Below are positions 8,175-15,926 of a DNA stretch of 64,000 nt, in pieces. A program made the position numbers and the translations under genes. The notes beneath the pieces were generated by a model that was not told where the DNA came from, made no database searches, and saw nothing but the letters and a program-made list of their open reading frames with translations. Source of the stretch: JAGWBD01 sp965197455 (GTDB taxonomy: Bacteria; Chloroflexota; Anaerolineae; Aggregatilineales; Phototrophicaceae); the NCBI GenBank assembly GCA_965197455.1, contig OZ240208.1, positions 2,418,001 through 2,482,000 of the forward strand, in the 5' to 3' direction. Position 1 is the first letter of the stretch, and each line of letters opens with the position of its first letter.

Positions 8175-8521
8175 TCGTAGAGGACGGGTGGCGCCGCCAG
8201 CAGATACAACATGGCCGCCAACGCAATCAGCAGCGGCACGATCAGCACCCAGGTGAAGAGCCGGCTGTCCGTTTTCAGGTGCATGTAGTACATCACCACC
8301 AGCGTGGCCTTGATGGTCGCGAAGGCCAGCAGCAGCGGGATGAGCAACACGCCCTCCGGCAGGCCGCCGATGATGATCTCCAGCACCGTCGCCACGGCCA
8401 GCACTCCGAAGACGACTGTGTAGATACCCCCCGGTACCGTGATCTCGCGTCCCAGCACGACGGTGGTGTCGCTGAGGAAGGCGTCGTGCGCGTCGTGTGC
8501 GCCCTGCTGTCCGTCAGTCAT
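8171..8521 (-). CDS. ctaF: Cytochrome c oxidase subunit IV, prokaryotic CtaF/CoxD type
   Basis: 116 residues with three predicted membrane helices (about 32-51, 59-78, 89-108). The second helix contains the ATIKATLVVMYYMHLK segment seen in prokaryotic subunit IV and CyoD-like proteins. It is a small stabilising subunit of the haem-copper oxidase encoded upstream. It lies 11 bases after ctaE and overlaps the SDR start. Confidence 0.88.
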   Translation of the reverse strand: MTDGQQGAHDAHDAFLSDTTVVLGREITVPGGIYTVVFGVLAVATVLEIIIGGLPEGVLLIPLLLAFATIKATLVVMYYMHLKTDSRLFTWVLIVPLLIALAAMLYLLAAPPVLYE

Positions 8522-8532
8522 CCGCTGCGTCC

Positions 8533-9126
8533 TCAGATGAGATAAATCAGCGTGAACAGGAAGATCCAGACGACATCGACGAAATGCCAGTAAAGGCCGA
8601 AGATCTCGATGCCGAGGGTGTTGCTGGCGTTGAAGATGCCCTTGCGCGCCTTCCGCACAATCATCAATGCCCAGAGTACGCCCACGATGACGTGCGCGCC
8701 GTGGAAGGCCGTCGGCGCGTAGAAGCGCATGCCGTATTCATTGCCGAGGTGAATGCCCGCGTGGCCCAGCTCGGTGTATTCCACGCCCTGCAGGCCCACG
8801 AAAATTGCACCCAGCAGGGCCGTCAACCCGATCCAGCGGACGACGCCCTGCGAGTTGTTCTTCTGCGCTTCGCGCAGGCCCAGCACCATGGCCCAGCTGC
8901 TGGCCAGCAGCAGGAAGGTGTTGACGCTCACCAGCGTCAGGCCCAGTTCCGCCTGCACATGCTGCACCGACTCCGCGTTGTTGAAGCGGAACACGGCGTA
9001 GACGGCGATCAGGGTGCCGAAGATGACCACTTCCGAGGCCAGGTAGAGCCACATCGCCAGCTTGGCGTTGCTGATCGTCTCCGCCGAGGGCGCAGTCGGC
9101 CCGTGCTCCAGCGTCGCTTCACTCAT
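8533..9126 (-). CDS. ctaE: Cytochrome c oxidase subunit III
   Basis: 197 residues with five membrane helices, the five-helix form of CtaE. Family motifs include KLAMWLYLASEVVIFGTL, the QGVEY element, and TAFHGAHVIVGVLW followed by YWHFVDVVWIFLFTLIYL. Subunit III supports proton uptake and protects subunit I against turnover inactivation. In the operon it follows the unassigned 411-residue membrane protein. A second, more divergent subunit III-like gene is at 10430-11005. Confidence 0.95.
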   Translation of the reverse strand: MSEATLEHGPTAPSAETISNAKLAMWLYLASEVVIFGTLIAVYAVFRFNNAESVQHVQAELGLTLVSVNTFLLLASSWAMVLGLREAQKNNSQGVVRWIGLTALLGAIFVGLQGVEYTELGHAGIHLGNEYGMRFYAPTAFHGAHVIVGVLWALMIVRKARKGIFNASNTLGIEIFGLYWHFVDVVWIFLFTLIYLI

Positions 9127-9159
9127 GGGATTTCTCGCTCATTTCAGCAGGGTCCTCGC

Positions 9160-10395
9160 TCATTGCAGCGCGTTCGGCAGGCGCCGCAGTTGCAGCGCTG
9201 CCCAGCCGGCGCCCCGGCCCAGCCAGTCCTTCAGGAACTGCGGGTACATGACCAGCGCGGTGATCATCAGGGCGTTGCCGGCGGAGATGCCGAAGAGCAG
9301 CGGCGGCGCAAAGGGCACCACCACGCCGATCAGCACGAAATAGAAGAGCGGCAGCAGAATGCCCGCCGCCAGGCTGTACCACAGGGCGCTGCGCATGCCC
9401 GACACGGCCAGCGCCAGCAGCAGAATCAGGTTGAAGAGGACGGCCGTGGTCGGCGGGAACTGGCTGAGCACCAGCCAGATGAGGGCGAAATCGATGACGT
9501 TCAGCGTCAGGCCCACCGCCGTCATAATCACCAGCGCGCGGATCACCCAGGCCCAGCTGGTCTGCCGCGAAACGACGCGGATGAGCAGGCCCAGCAGCAG
9601 GAAGCTGAAGGTGAACAGGCCCGCTGCGCCGAGGAAGAAGGAAAGCGTCACGAATTCGTTGGTGACCGGCGTCCCCACCAGGCGATCCAGCACGGCGAAG
9701 ACGGCCACCACGAAGGTCGCAATCAGCCCCTGGCGCAGCAGCGCCGGTGTGCCGTCGCTTGCAGCGTCGCCCGGCGGTTCCTGTTGCAACGGCGTGTGCT
9801 CCAGCTCGCTGACGGTTTTAACGCCGCGGTTGAGCACGTGGACAAGCAGGCCCATCGCGCCGGCCGCCACGGCCAGCGAGAGGAACATGAAGATGGTGAA
9901 GAGCACCAGCAGCGTCAGCTGCGTCATTTCGAGGGTTTGGCCACCCAGCTCCAGCTGCACCACGCCAATGGAGGCGAAGTCGGCCAGCGGGTCGCCGGAG
10001 ATGCGCAGGCCGGGCCCTTCCGGCAGCAGCGCGAAGAAGGCGATGACGATCAGCAGCAGCACCATCAGCGAACTGAGCAGCCACAGCCAGCCGCCGAGCA
10101 CCGACCCGGATTCTGCCTCGGCCTCGGCCTCGACTTCTTCTTCCGCCACCGCTTCGTGGACGGGCGCTTCCTCGCCCTCGGCGGGCTCGTGCGCGTGCAG
10201 GTTCATCTGCGGGTCCATGGCGCCCATGCCGTAGATGAAACCGACGGCGGCCAGCAGCGTGCCCAGCACGATGCCCAGTTGCGGCTCCATATAGGGCTGC
10301 AGACTCTGCAGGTAGCGGATGACCACGAGCAGGCCCATGCCGGCCAGAAAGCCGAGGATGCCCATCGGCAACGCGCGGCCTGGTCCAGGTTGCAT
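9160..10395 (-). CDS. Unassigned polytopic membrane protein in the oxidase operon
   Basis: 411 residues, not recognised. About ten hydrophobic segments. The first two (about 11-27 and 40-58) are followed by a very acidic linker of about 35 residues (EPAEGEEAPVHEAVAEEEVEAE region, about 70-96), then a helix, a roughly 45-residue extramembrane loop, and further helices to the C-terminus. There is no haem, copper or catalytic signature. It lies between two subunit III-type genes in a same-strand operon, so a role in assembly or as an accessory subunit of the caa3 oxidase is a reasonable inference. The C-terminal RRLPNALQ tail is cytoplasmic by charge. Confidence 0.75.
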   Translation of the reverse strand: MQPGPGRALPMGILGFLAGMGLLVVIRYLQSLQPYMEPQLGIVLGTLLAAVGFIYGMGAMDPQMNLHAHEPAEGEEAPVHEAVAEEEVEAEAEAESGSVLGGWLWLLSSLMVLLLIVIAFFALLPEGPGLRISGDPLADFASIGVVQLELGGQTLEMTQLTLLVLFTIFMFLSLAVAAGAMGLLVHVLNRGVKTVSELEHTPLQQEPPGDAASDGTPALLRQGLIATFVVAVFAVLDRLVGTPVTNEFVTLSFFLGAAGLFTFSFLLLGLLIRVVSRQTSWAWVIRALVIMTAVGLTLNVIDFALIWLVLSQFPPTTAVLFNLILLLALAVSGMRSALWYSLAAGILLPLFYFVLIGVVVPFAPPLLFGISAGNALMITALVMYPQFLKDWLGRGAGWAALQLRRLPNALQ

Positions 10396-10429
10396 TCGTT
10401 CCTCCTTCAGCGCCCAGCCGGCCTGCCGT

Positions 10430-11005
10430 TCAGATCAGGTACAGCACCGGGTAGAACAGCAGCCACGCGACCACGACGAAATACCACAAACGGGTCGCGC
10501 CCTGCGCCGGCCACAAATTGTGCGCAGAGACCCGGCCGGCGCGCACACTCCGCGCAATCATACTCATAAACAGGCCGATTGCCAGCGCATGCAGCAGGTG
10601 AAAGGCCGTCATCATGCGGAACACGTCGCTGTAAATGCCGCTGGTCGGCAGGCGCAGCCACTCGTAGCCCATCACCAGCACAAAGAGCGCGCCCAGCCCC
10701 AGCGCCATGCGCCACTGTCGCTCGAAGCGGGCGCGTTGCCGCGCCTCCAATGCGCGCGTCGCGCTCCGCGCCAGCCAGGCGCTTGTCAGCAGGCCCAGCG
10801 TGACCAGGCCAGGCAGCAGGGCGGAGGGCGCGGCCACGCCTGGCGGTGGCCAGCTGCTGTGGTTGCCGCGCAGTTGCCAGTTGACGATGATGAGGCAGAC
10901 GAAGACCAGAATCCACGAAATCTGGAAGATCGTCAGCCCGGTGCGCCGGTTGCGCTGCTGCAACAGCTCCGCGGGCGTCAGCGGCTCCTGCGCCAGGTCC
11001 GCCAC
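10430..11005 (-). CDS. Cytochrome c oxidase subunit III-like protein (second copy)
   Basis: 191 residues from a GTG start one base after the ctaD stop. Five predicted helices. The C-terminal motif WYFVVVAWLLFYPVLYLI and MTAFHLLHALAIGLFM match the subunit III family, but it is clearly different from ctaE at 8533-9126. Coupled to ctaD by spacing. It could be the true partner of subunit I or a paralogue with a different assembly role. Confidence 0.8.
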   Translation of the reverse strand: MADLAQEPLTPAELLQQRNRRTGLTIFQISWILVFVCLIIVNWQLRGNHSSWPPPGVAAPSALLPGLVTLGLLTSAWLARSATRALEARQRARFERQWRMALGLGALFVLVMGYEWLRLPTSGIYSDVFRMMTAFHLLHALAIGLFMSMIARSVRAGRVSAHNLWPAQGATRLWYFVVVAWLLFYPVLYLI

Positions 11006-11006
11006 G

Positions 11007-12698
11007 TCAGGTCCTGGCGGAGTCCGCCGCGCGCGCTTCCTCGGGCGCCGGGAAACGTCGGTCGACGGCGTCGAGGTATTCCTGGCCTTCTGCGGAACCG
11101 TAGCCGTAGGGATCGTCGAAGGGCACCGGGTCGCCGCGGAAGTTCCACGGCGGTGGCGGCGAGGTGGTGGCCCACTCCAGCGTCAGGGCGCGCCAGGGGT
11201 TGCCGCCGACGCGCTCGCCGTTTTTAAGGCTGCGCAGGATGTTGTAGATGAGGACGAGCGAGGAGATGCCCAGCAGGAAGCCGGCGAGGCTGATGAGGGT
11301 GTTGATGTTGGTGAATTCCGGGTCATACATGGCCACGCGCCGCGGCAGGCCGAGCGCGCCGGCGATGTGCTGCGGCACGAAGGTGAAGAAGGTGCCGATG
11401 TAGGCTGTCACGAAGTGCAGCTGGCCCAGCCGCTCGTTTAGCTTGCGCCCGGTCATCTTGGGGAACCAGTGATAGATGCCGGCGAAAATGAGGAAGACGC
11501 TGCCGCCGAAGAGCACGAAATGGAAGTGGCCGACCACGAAGTAGGTGTCGTGCAGGTGAATGTCCACCGGCACGGAGGCCAGCATTACGCCGCCGATGCC
11601 GCCGAAGACGAAGAGTGAAATGAAGCCCAACCCGAAAAGCATGGCCGACGTGAAGCGGATCTTGCCGCTCCAGATGGTGCCCAGCCAGCTGAAAATCTTG
11701 ATGCCGGTGGGTACGGCGATGATCATCGAGGTGATCATGAAGGGGATGCGCAGCGCCGGTTGCAGGCTGGTGAACATGTGATGCGCCCACACCGTGAAGC
11801 CCACCAGCGCGATCGACATGCTCGAGAGCGCGATGGCGCGGTAGCCGAAGATTGGCTTGCGCGCGTGCACCGACAGCACCTCGGAGACCATGCCGAAGCC
11901 CGGCAGAATCATGATGTAGACGGCCGGGTGACTGTAGAACCAGAAGACGTTCTGCCACAGCAGCACGTCGCCGCCGCTGCCGGGGTCGAAGAAGCTGGTG
12001 CCCGCCACGCGGTCGAGGATCAGCAGGGTCAGGCCGCCGGTGAGGAAGGGGGTGGCCAGCACCTGGATGATGGCCGTGGCCAGTATCGCCCACACGAAGA
12101 GCGGCATCTTCCAGTAAGTCATGCCCGCCGGGCGCATGTTGCGGATGGTGACCACAAAGTTGATGGCGCCGAGAATGGAAGAGATGCCGAGCAGATGCAG
12201 CGACATGGCCCACATGGTCTGCCCGTCACCGCTGAAGAGCGTGCTCAGCGGCGGATAGGAGGTCCAGCCGGCTTCCGCCGGGCCCACCAGCCAGCCGGCG
12301 ATCATCAGCACGCCCGCCGGCGGAACCAGCCAGAAGGCGAAGGCGTTCAGCCAGGGGAAGGCCATGTCCTTGGCGCCCAGCATTAATGGCACCAGGTAAT
12401 TGCCGAAGCCGGCCATCATCGGGATGATCCACAGGAAGATCATGACCGAGCCGTGCATCGTCATCAGGGCGTTGTACTGCGTGCCGTCCGCCAGCAGGTC
12501 CAGCGACGGCGTCAGCAGTTCCCAGCGCACGAGCATGGCCATGGTGCCGCCCACGATGAAGAAGAAGAGCGACGAGGTCATGTACTGCAGGCCGATGATC
12601 TTGTGATCAAGCGTCCAGCGTAGCAGGGTGATGAACCGGAAATCTGTCCCTTCAGCCCTGCGTGTGCCGAGGCCGGGAGTGGCGGTTATGGTTGCCAT
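11007..12698 (-). CDS. ctaD: Cytochrome c oxidase subunit I, A2-type haem-copper oxidase
   Basis: 563 residues, at least twelve helices. Ligands visible: His82 (MHGSVMIF) and His393 for the low-spin haem, His391 (VGHFHFVL) for haem a3, and His257, His306 and His307 (SHPAVY...HHMF) for CuB, with Tyr261 as the cross-linked tyrosine. The segment FWFY255-S256-H257-PAVY has the tyrosine-serine pair that replaces the D-channel glutamate in A2-type oxidases such as Thermus caa3. TGIK (331-334) is the K-channel element. The enzyme reduces O2 to water and pumps protons. It follows the subunit II-cytochrome c gene by 9 bases. Confidence 0.97.
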   Translation of the reverse strand: MATITATPGLGTRRAEGTDFRFITLLRWTLDHKIIGLQYMTSSLFFFIVGGTMAMLVRWELLTPSLDLLADGTQYNALMTMHGSVMIFLWIIPMMAGFGNYLVPLMLGAKDMAFPWLNAFAFWLVPPAGVLMIAGWLVGPAEAGWTSYPPLSTLFSGDGQTMWAMSLHLLGISSILGAINFVVTIRNMRPAGMTYWKMPLFVWAILATAIIQVLATPFLTGGLTLLILDRVAGTSFFDPGSGGDVLLWQNVFWFYSHPAVYIMILPGFGMVSEVLSVHARKPIFGYRAIALSSMSIALVGFTVWAHHMFTSLQPALRIPFMITSMIIAVPTGIKIFSWLGTIWSGKIRFTSAMLFGLGFISLFVFGGIGGVMLASVPVDIHLHDTYFVVGHFHFVLFGGSVFLIFAGIYHWFPKMTGRKLNERLGQLHFVTAYIGTFFTFVPQHIAGALGLPRRVAMYDPEFTNINTLISLAGFLLGISSLVLIYNILRSLKNGERVGGNPWRALTLEWATTSPPPPWNFRGDPVPFDDPYGYGSAEGQEYLDAVDRRFPAPEEARAADSART

Positions 12699-12707
12699 GG
12701 CGTGCCT

Positions 12708-13859
12708 TTATCCCATTTCTTCCATCATTGCGGGCAGAATATCGATGTCACAGGCGGAGCCGCCGTCGGCTGTCAGGGTGCAGAGGTAGGCCACAATCGC
12801 CAGACCTTCGTCCAGCGTCATGTAGTTGGGCTCCTCCGTAGCCTGGTACTGGTGCTGCGGCATCAGGGCGCCGTAGCCCGGCACGAGGAACTCGGAGGGG
12901 TAGTAGAGCGAGCGCAGCAGATAGCGCTCGGTCTCCATGCCCGGCACGCGCGAACCGGCGCGGTCGGCCACGCCAGCCAGGTTGGGGCCGACGATGGCGT
13001 CCCAGCCCAGCGCTTCCAGCGTGTGGCAGCCGGCGCAGGCAAACAGGCCCGCGATGCCGCCGCTGGTCATCAGCAGCTCACCGCCCAGGGCCGGGTCATC
13101 CGGCGGGTTAAGGATGCGGTAGGACTCTTCATCGAACCAGGCGAGGAAGCTCTCCTCGTCCTCGTGCACCATGATGGTCGAGCGCATGCTGCCGTGGCCG
13201 CTGCCGCAAAGTTCCGCACAGACCACCGGGAACTCGCCGGCCAGCACCGGCGTGAAGCGCGCCTCGGCGCGGCGCCCGGCCAGCAGGTCCTGCTTGATGC
13301 GCATGGCAGGCACCCAGAAGGAGTGATTTACGTCCGCCGTCTGCAGGGTCAGCGCTACCGGCTGCCCGACCCAGGTATGCAGCACGGGCGAGTTGACCAT
13401 CTGCGCCTCGCCCGGAATCTCGTAGGAGAAGGACCACAGGAAGCGCGCGCCACGCGCCTGCACGATCTGCTCGTTGTCCCTGGCGGAGGTGATGTTGACC
13501 CATACCTGGAAGCTGATGATGCTCAGAATGATCACCGTAATCGCCGGAATGAGAGTCCAGATAAATTCCAGCGTGGAGTTTCCATGCATGGCTGGACCAT
13601 CACTTCGGTCGCCCGCGCGGGCGCGGAAGCGAATGACGGAATAGACGATGGCGCCCTGGACCAGGAGCCAGATGGCGCCGCCCAGCGCCAGCAGGATCTT
13701 GACCAGCTCGTCCACCTGGGCCGCCTCGGCCGAGGCCTGGGGCGGCAGCACCAGCGGCGTTGCCTCCGCGATGATCAGGCCGCCCACCACCAGCAACACG
13801 AAGGCGACTGCAATCCAGATCACCGTCATGAAGCTGTTGGAGGTATTGGATGGATTCAT
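12708..13859 (-). CDS. ctaC: Cytochrome c oxidase subunit II fused to cytochrome c (caa3)
   Basis: 383 residues. An unusually placed first hydrophobic segment (about 12-31), then the two subunit II helices (about 52-75 and 97-120), and a cupredoxin domain with a complete CuA site (His179, Cys214, Glu216, Cys218, His222, Met225 in CAELCGSGHGSM). The C-terminal domain has one haem c motif CAGCH (275-279) and a likely distal methionine near YGALMP. The fusion lets the oxidase accept electrons through its own cytochrome c, the definition of caa3. First gene of the operon, preceded by a promoter at 13935-13962. Confidence 0.97.
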   Translation of the reverse strand: MNPSNTSNSFMTVIWIAVAFVLLVVGGLIIAEATPLVLPPQASAEAAQVDELVKILLALGGAIWLLVQGAIVYSVIRFRARAGDRSDGPAMHGNSTLEFIWTLIPAITVIILSIISFQVWVNITSARDNEQIVQARGARFLWSFSYEIPGEAQMVNSPVLHTWVGQPVALTLQTADVNHSFWVPAMRIKQDLLAGRRAEARFTPVLAGEFPVVCAELCGSGHGSMRSTIMVHEDEESFLAWFDEESYRILNPPDDPALGGELLMTSGGIAGLFACAGCHTLEALGWDAIVGPNLAGVADRAGSRVPGMETERYLLRSLYYPSEFLVPGYGALMPQHQYQATEEPNYMTLDEGLAIVAYLCTLTADGGSACDIDILPAMMEEMG

Positions 13860-13934
13860 GGGGTGCGGTCTCTCCGGGGTGGTACTCCCTGTGCGTTCGG
13901 GCGGGCGCCCGCCGCCATGCCGGCGGATTGTTCT

Positions 13935-13962
13935 ATATTACACAAGTTTGGCGTTGCGTAAA
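13935..13962 (-). promoter_or_regulatory. Promoter of the caa3 oxidase operon
   Basis: On the minus strand TTTACG (13957-13962) and TAATAT (13935-13940) are separated by 16 bases. The predicted transcript has a leader of about 70 nt that contains a self-complementary GGCGGGCGCCCGCC at 13900-13913. Confidence 0.5.
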
Positions 13963-14001
13963 GTGGACGCCGACCTTTTTTACCGCATCCGGCCAGTGGC
14001 T

Positions 14002-15105
14002 TCAACGGGCGTCCTCAAAGCGTTGCAGCAGATCCGTCTCCACCTGCGCCAGCGCCAGCTCCACCTGCGCCAGCTGCACCACGCCACCCTCAACTGGCAA
14101 CAGGCCTTCGTAATGGTCCTCAATGCGCAGGTAGAAGCTGCCCTCCACCGGGTAGGCCACCGCCTCGCGCGCGCCGAAGAGCAGGGCGTGCAGGCAGCCC
14201 AACAGGGAGCCGGCCTGAGAGCCGACCATGAGCCCCTTGCCCTGCGCCAGGGCCGCTGCCTCCATCGCCGTCGCCTCGCTGAAGCCGTTGCGCGCGGTCT
14301 TCAGGTTGAGGATGTCGAAGCTGTCCTGCGCCAGCTCGCGCTCCAGCTCCGCCAGGGTGAAGGCTGAGTCGTCGGCGATCAATGGCAGCGGGCTGCTCGC
14401 GCGCAGGGCCGCCCGCTGCTGCAACTGCGTGACCGGCAGGGGTTCCTCGCACCAGCGCACCTGCAGCGCTGCCAGTTGCTCCAGACGCGACTGCGCGTTT
14501 TGCGCAGTGAAGCACTCGTTGGCATCCACGTAGAGCGTCAGCTCCGCGCCGTAGGTCGCGCGCAACGCGTGCAGGGTTGCCAGTTCGCGCTCGAAGTCCG
14601 CGCCCACCTTCACCTTGAGCACGCGCACGCCGTCTTCAACTGCCGCCTGCGCCTCCTGCAAGACAGCATCCTGCGCGCCGCTGCTGACGATGCTGCTGAC
14701 CCTCACCTGCGGCCGTGTGGCGTCGAGCAGCTGCGCCAGCGAGACGCCGCGCGACTGCGCCAGGGCGGAATGCAGCGCCATGTCCAGCGCGCCGCGGGCT
14801 GTGTGGTTGTTGCGGATGGCCGTCAGATCCTGCTGCAGACGGGCCAGGTCGCTGCGCGCCTGCACGCGCTGGCCGAGCAGACGCGGCGATAACTCCTCTT
14901 CAATGATGGCGCAAATCGAGGCGGCCGTTTCGCCGTAGATGCCAGGCCGCGGTGGCGCCTCGGCAATCCCGCGCGCGCCGTCGGCCAGCTCGACGCAGAC
15001 CAGCACGTGCACCGGCTGTTCCAGGCGTTGACCGCGACCCCAGTGCAGCGCGCGCTTCAGCCGCAGCGGCCAGCGTTGTACCTGAATGCGCCGGATGGTG
15101 GTCAT
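14002..15105 (-). CDS. Enolase-superfamily enzyme, muconate lactonising/dipeptide epimerase subgroup
   Basis: 367 residues. N-terminal capping domain, then the barrel with K164-V-K166 (KxK base), metal ligands in D194-A-N, E220/E221 (CEEP) and D245/D246 (ADDS), and the second catalytic K269 (NLKTARNG). This layout is the MLE subgroup, which includes L-Ala-D/L-Glu epimerase, N-succinyl-amino-acid racemase and o-succinylbenzoate synthase. The start ATG overlaps the stop of the P-loop gene. No menaquinone or aromatic-degradation genes are near, so a peptide or amino-acid substrate is more likely, but this is inference. Confidence 0.87.
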   Translation of the reverse strand: MTTIRRIQVQRWPLRLKRALHWGRGQRLEQPVHVLVCVELADGARGIAEAPPRPGIYGETAASICAIIEEELSPRLLGQRVQARSDLARLQQDLTAIRNNHTARGALDMALHSALAQSRGVSLAQLLDATRPQVRVSSIVSSGAQDAVLQEAQAAVEDGVRVLKVKVGADFERELATLHALRATYGAELTLYVDANECFTAQNAQSRLEQLAALQVRWCEEPLPVTQLQQRAALRASSPLPLIADDSAFTLAELERELAQDSFDILNLKTARNGFSEATAMEAAALAQGKGLMVGSQAGSLLGCLHALLFGAREAVAYPVEGSFYLRIEDHYEGLLPVEGGVVQLAQVELALAQVETDLLQRFEDAR

Positions 15106-15923
15106 GTTGCCTCCTGCGCGAAGAGAAACTCGCCCGCTGCCTGGGCCGCCGCGGCCGGCGTGAGCGCGTCCATGCGCAGGCAGCGGTAGCCGGCGGCGGT
15201 GCCGGCGAAGGGGGCGTCGCCGTAGTTGCGCGCTTCGGCGCCGGCGATGACCAGGGCGCGCGCGCTGATCTTGCCCGCGGCCAGCAGCTCACGTGCGCGC
15301 TGCTGCTGCGCGGCGGGCAGATATGCCAGGTCGGCCGCGCCGCTGGCCAGCGCGTCGAAGGCCTCGTCCCGTCCGCTCAGGCGCTGCAGCCGGGCCAGCG
15401 GCTCCAGCCATAGCTCGACGATGCGCCAGCGCGGGCAGTGACGCAGCGCCGCGTCAATCTCGCGCGCGCCACGCAGCCCCTCGCTAAGCAGCGGACAGCC
15501 ATCGTCGTGGCGGTAATGCAGCCAGCTGAAGGCCGCTGCCGAGCCGTCGTGGCAGACCTGCTGCGCAAAGTATTGCGTCCAGCGAAAGCGCTCACTGCGG
15601 TCGCGCACGGGGGCGATGGCCTTGCCGCTGTGTAGCTGCGCGGCAGGGATGATGACCAGGTCGGCCAGGTCGCGGCGCGAGGGCAGGTCGTCGCGGAACT
15701 GCCAGCACCCTGCCCGCCGCAGCGCAGTCAATGTGGTGGTTTTGCCGCTGCCGGTCAGTCCGCAGACCATGCGCAGCGGCAGCGTCCCCAGCGGCGCGAA
15801 GCCCGCCTCCGGCTGCAGGCGCACGCGCGGGCAGCCTTCGCGCAGACGTGCGCGCAGCCTTGCGTCCAGGCGCGGCCAGACCTGTTCGAGATAGAAAGCC
15901 TGGGCCGCGGCATTGTCCATCAT
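15102..15923 (-). CDS. P-loop NTPase of unknown function
   Basis: 273 residues (a second ATG is three bases in). A classic Walker A, GLTGSGKTT at 55-63, opens a domain that resembles small nucleotide-binding kinases or ATPases. ELWLEPLARLQRLSGRDEAFD in the second half recalls the lid and base-binding region of nucleoside-phosphate kinases, but no family assignment is safe. It sits three bases after gatA and its stop overlaps the enolase-type gene, so all three are probably co-translated. Function not known. Confidence 0.7.
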   Translation of the reverse strand: MMDNAAAQAFYLEQVWPRLDARLRARLREGCPRVRLQPEAGFAPLGTLPLRMVCGLTGSGKTTTLTALRRAGCWQFRDDLPSRRDLADLVIIPAAQLHSGKAIAPVRDRSERFRWTQYFAQQVCHDGSAAAFSWLHYRHDDGCPLLSEGLRGAREIDAALRHCPRWRIVELWLEPLARLQRLSGRDEAFDALASGAADLAYLPAAQQQRARELLAAGKISARALVIAGAEARNYGDAPFAGTAAGYRCLRMDALTPAAAAQAAGEFLFAQEAT

Positions 15924-15926
15924 GCG

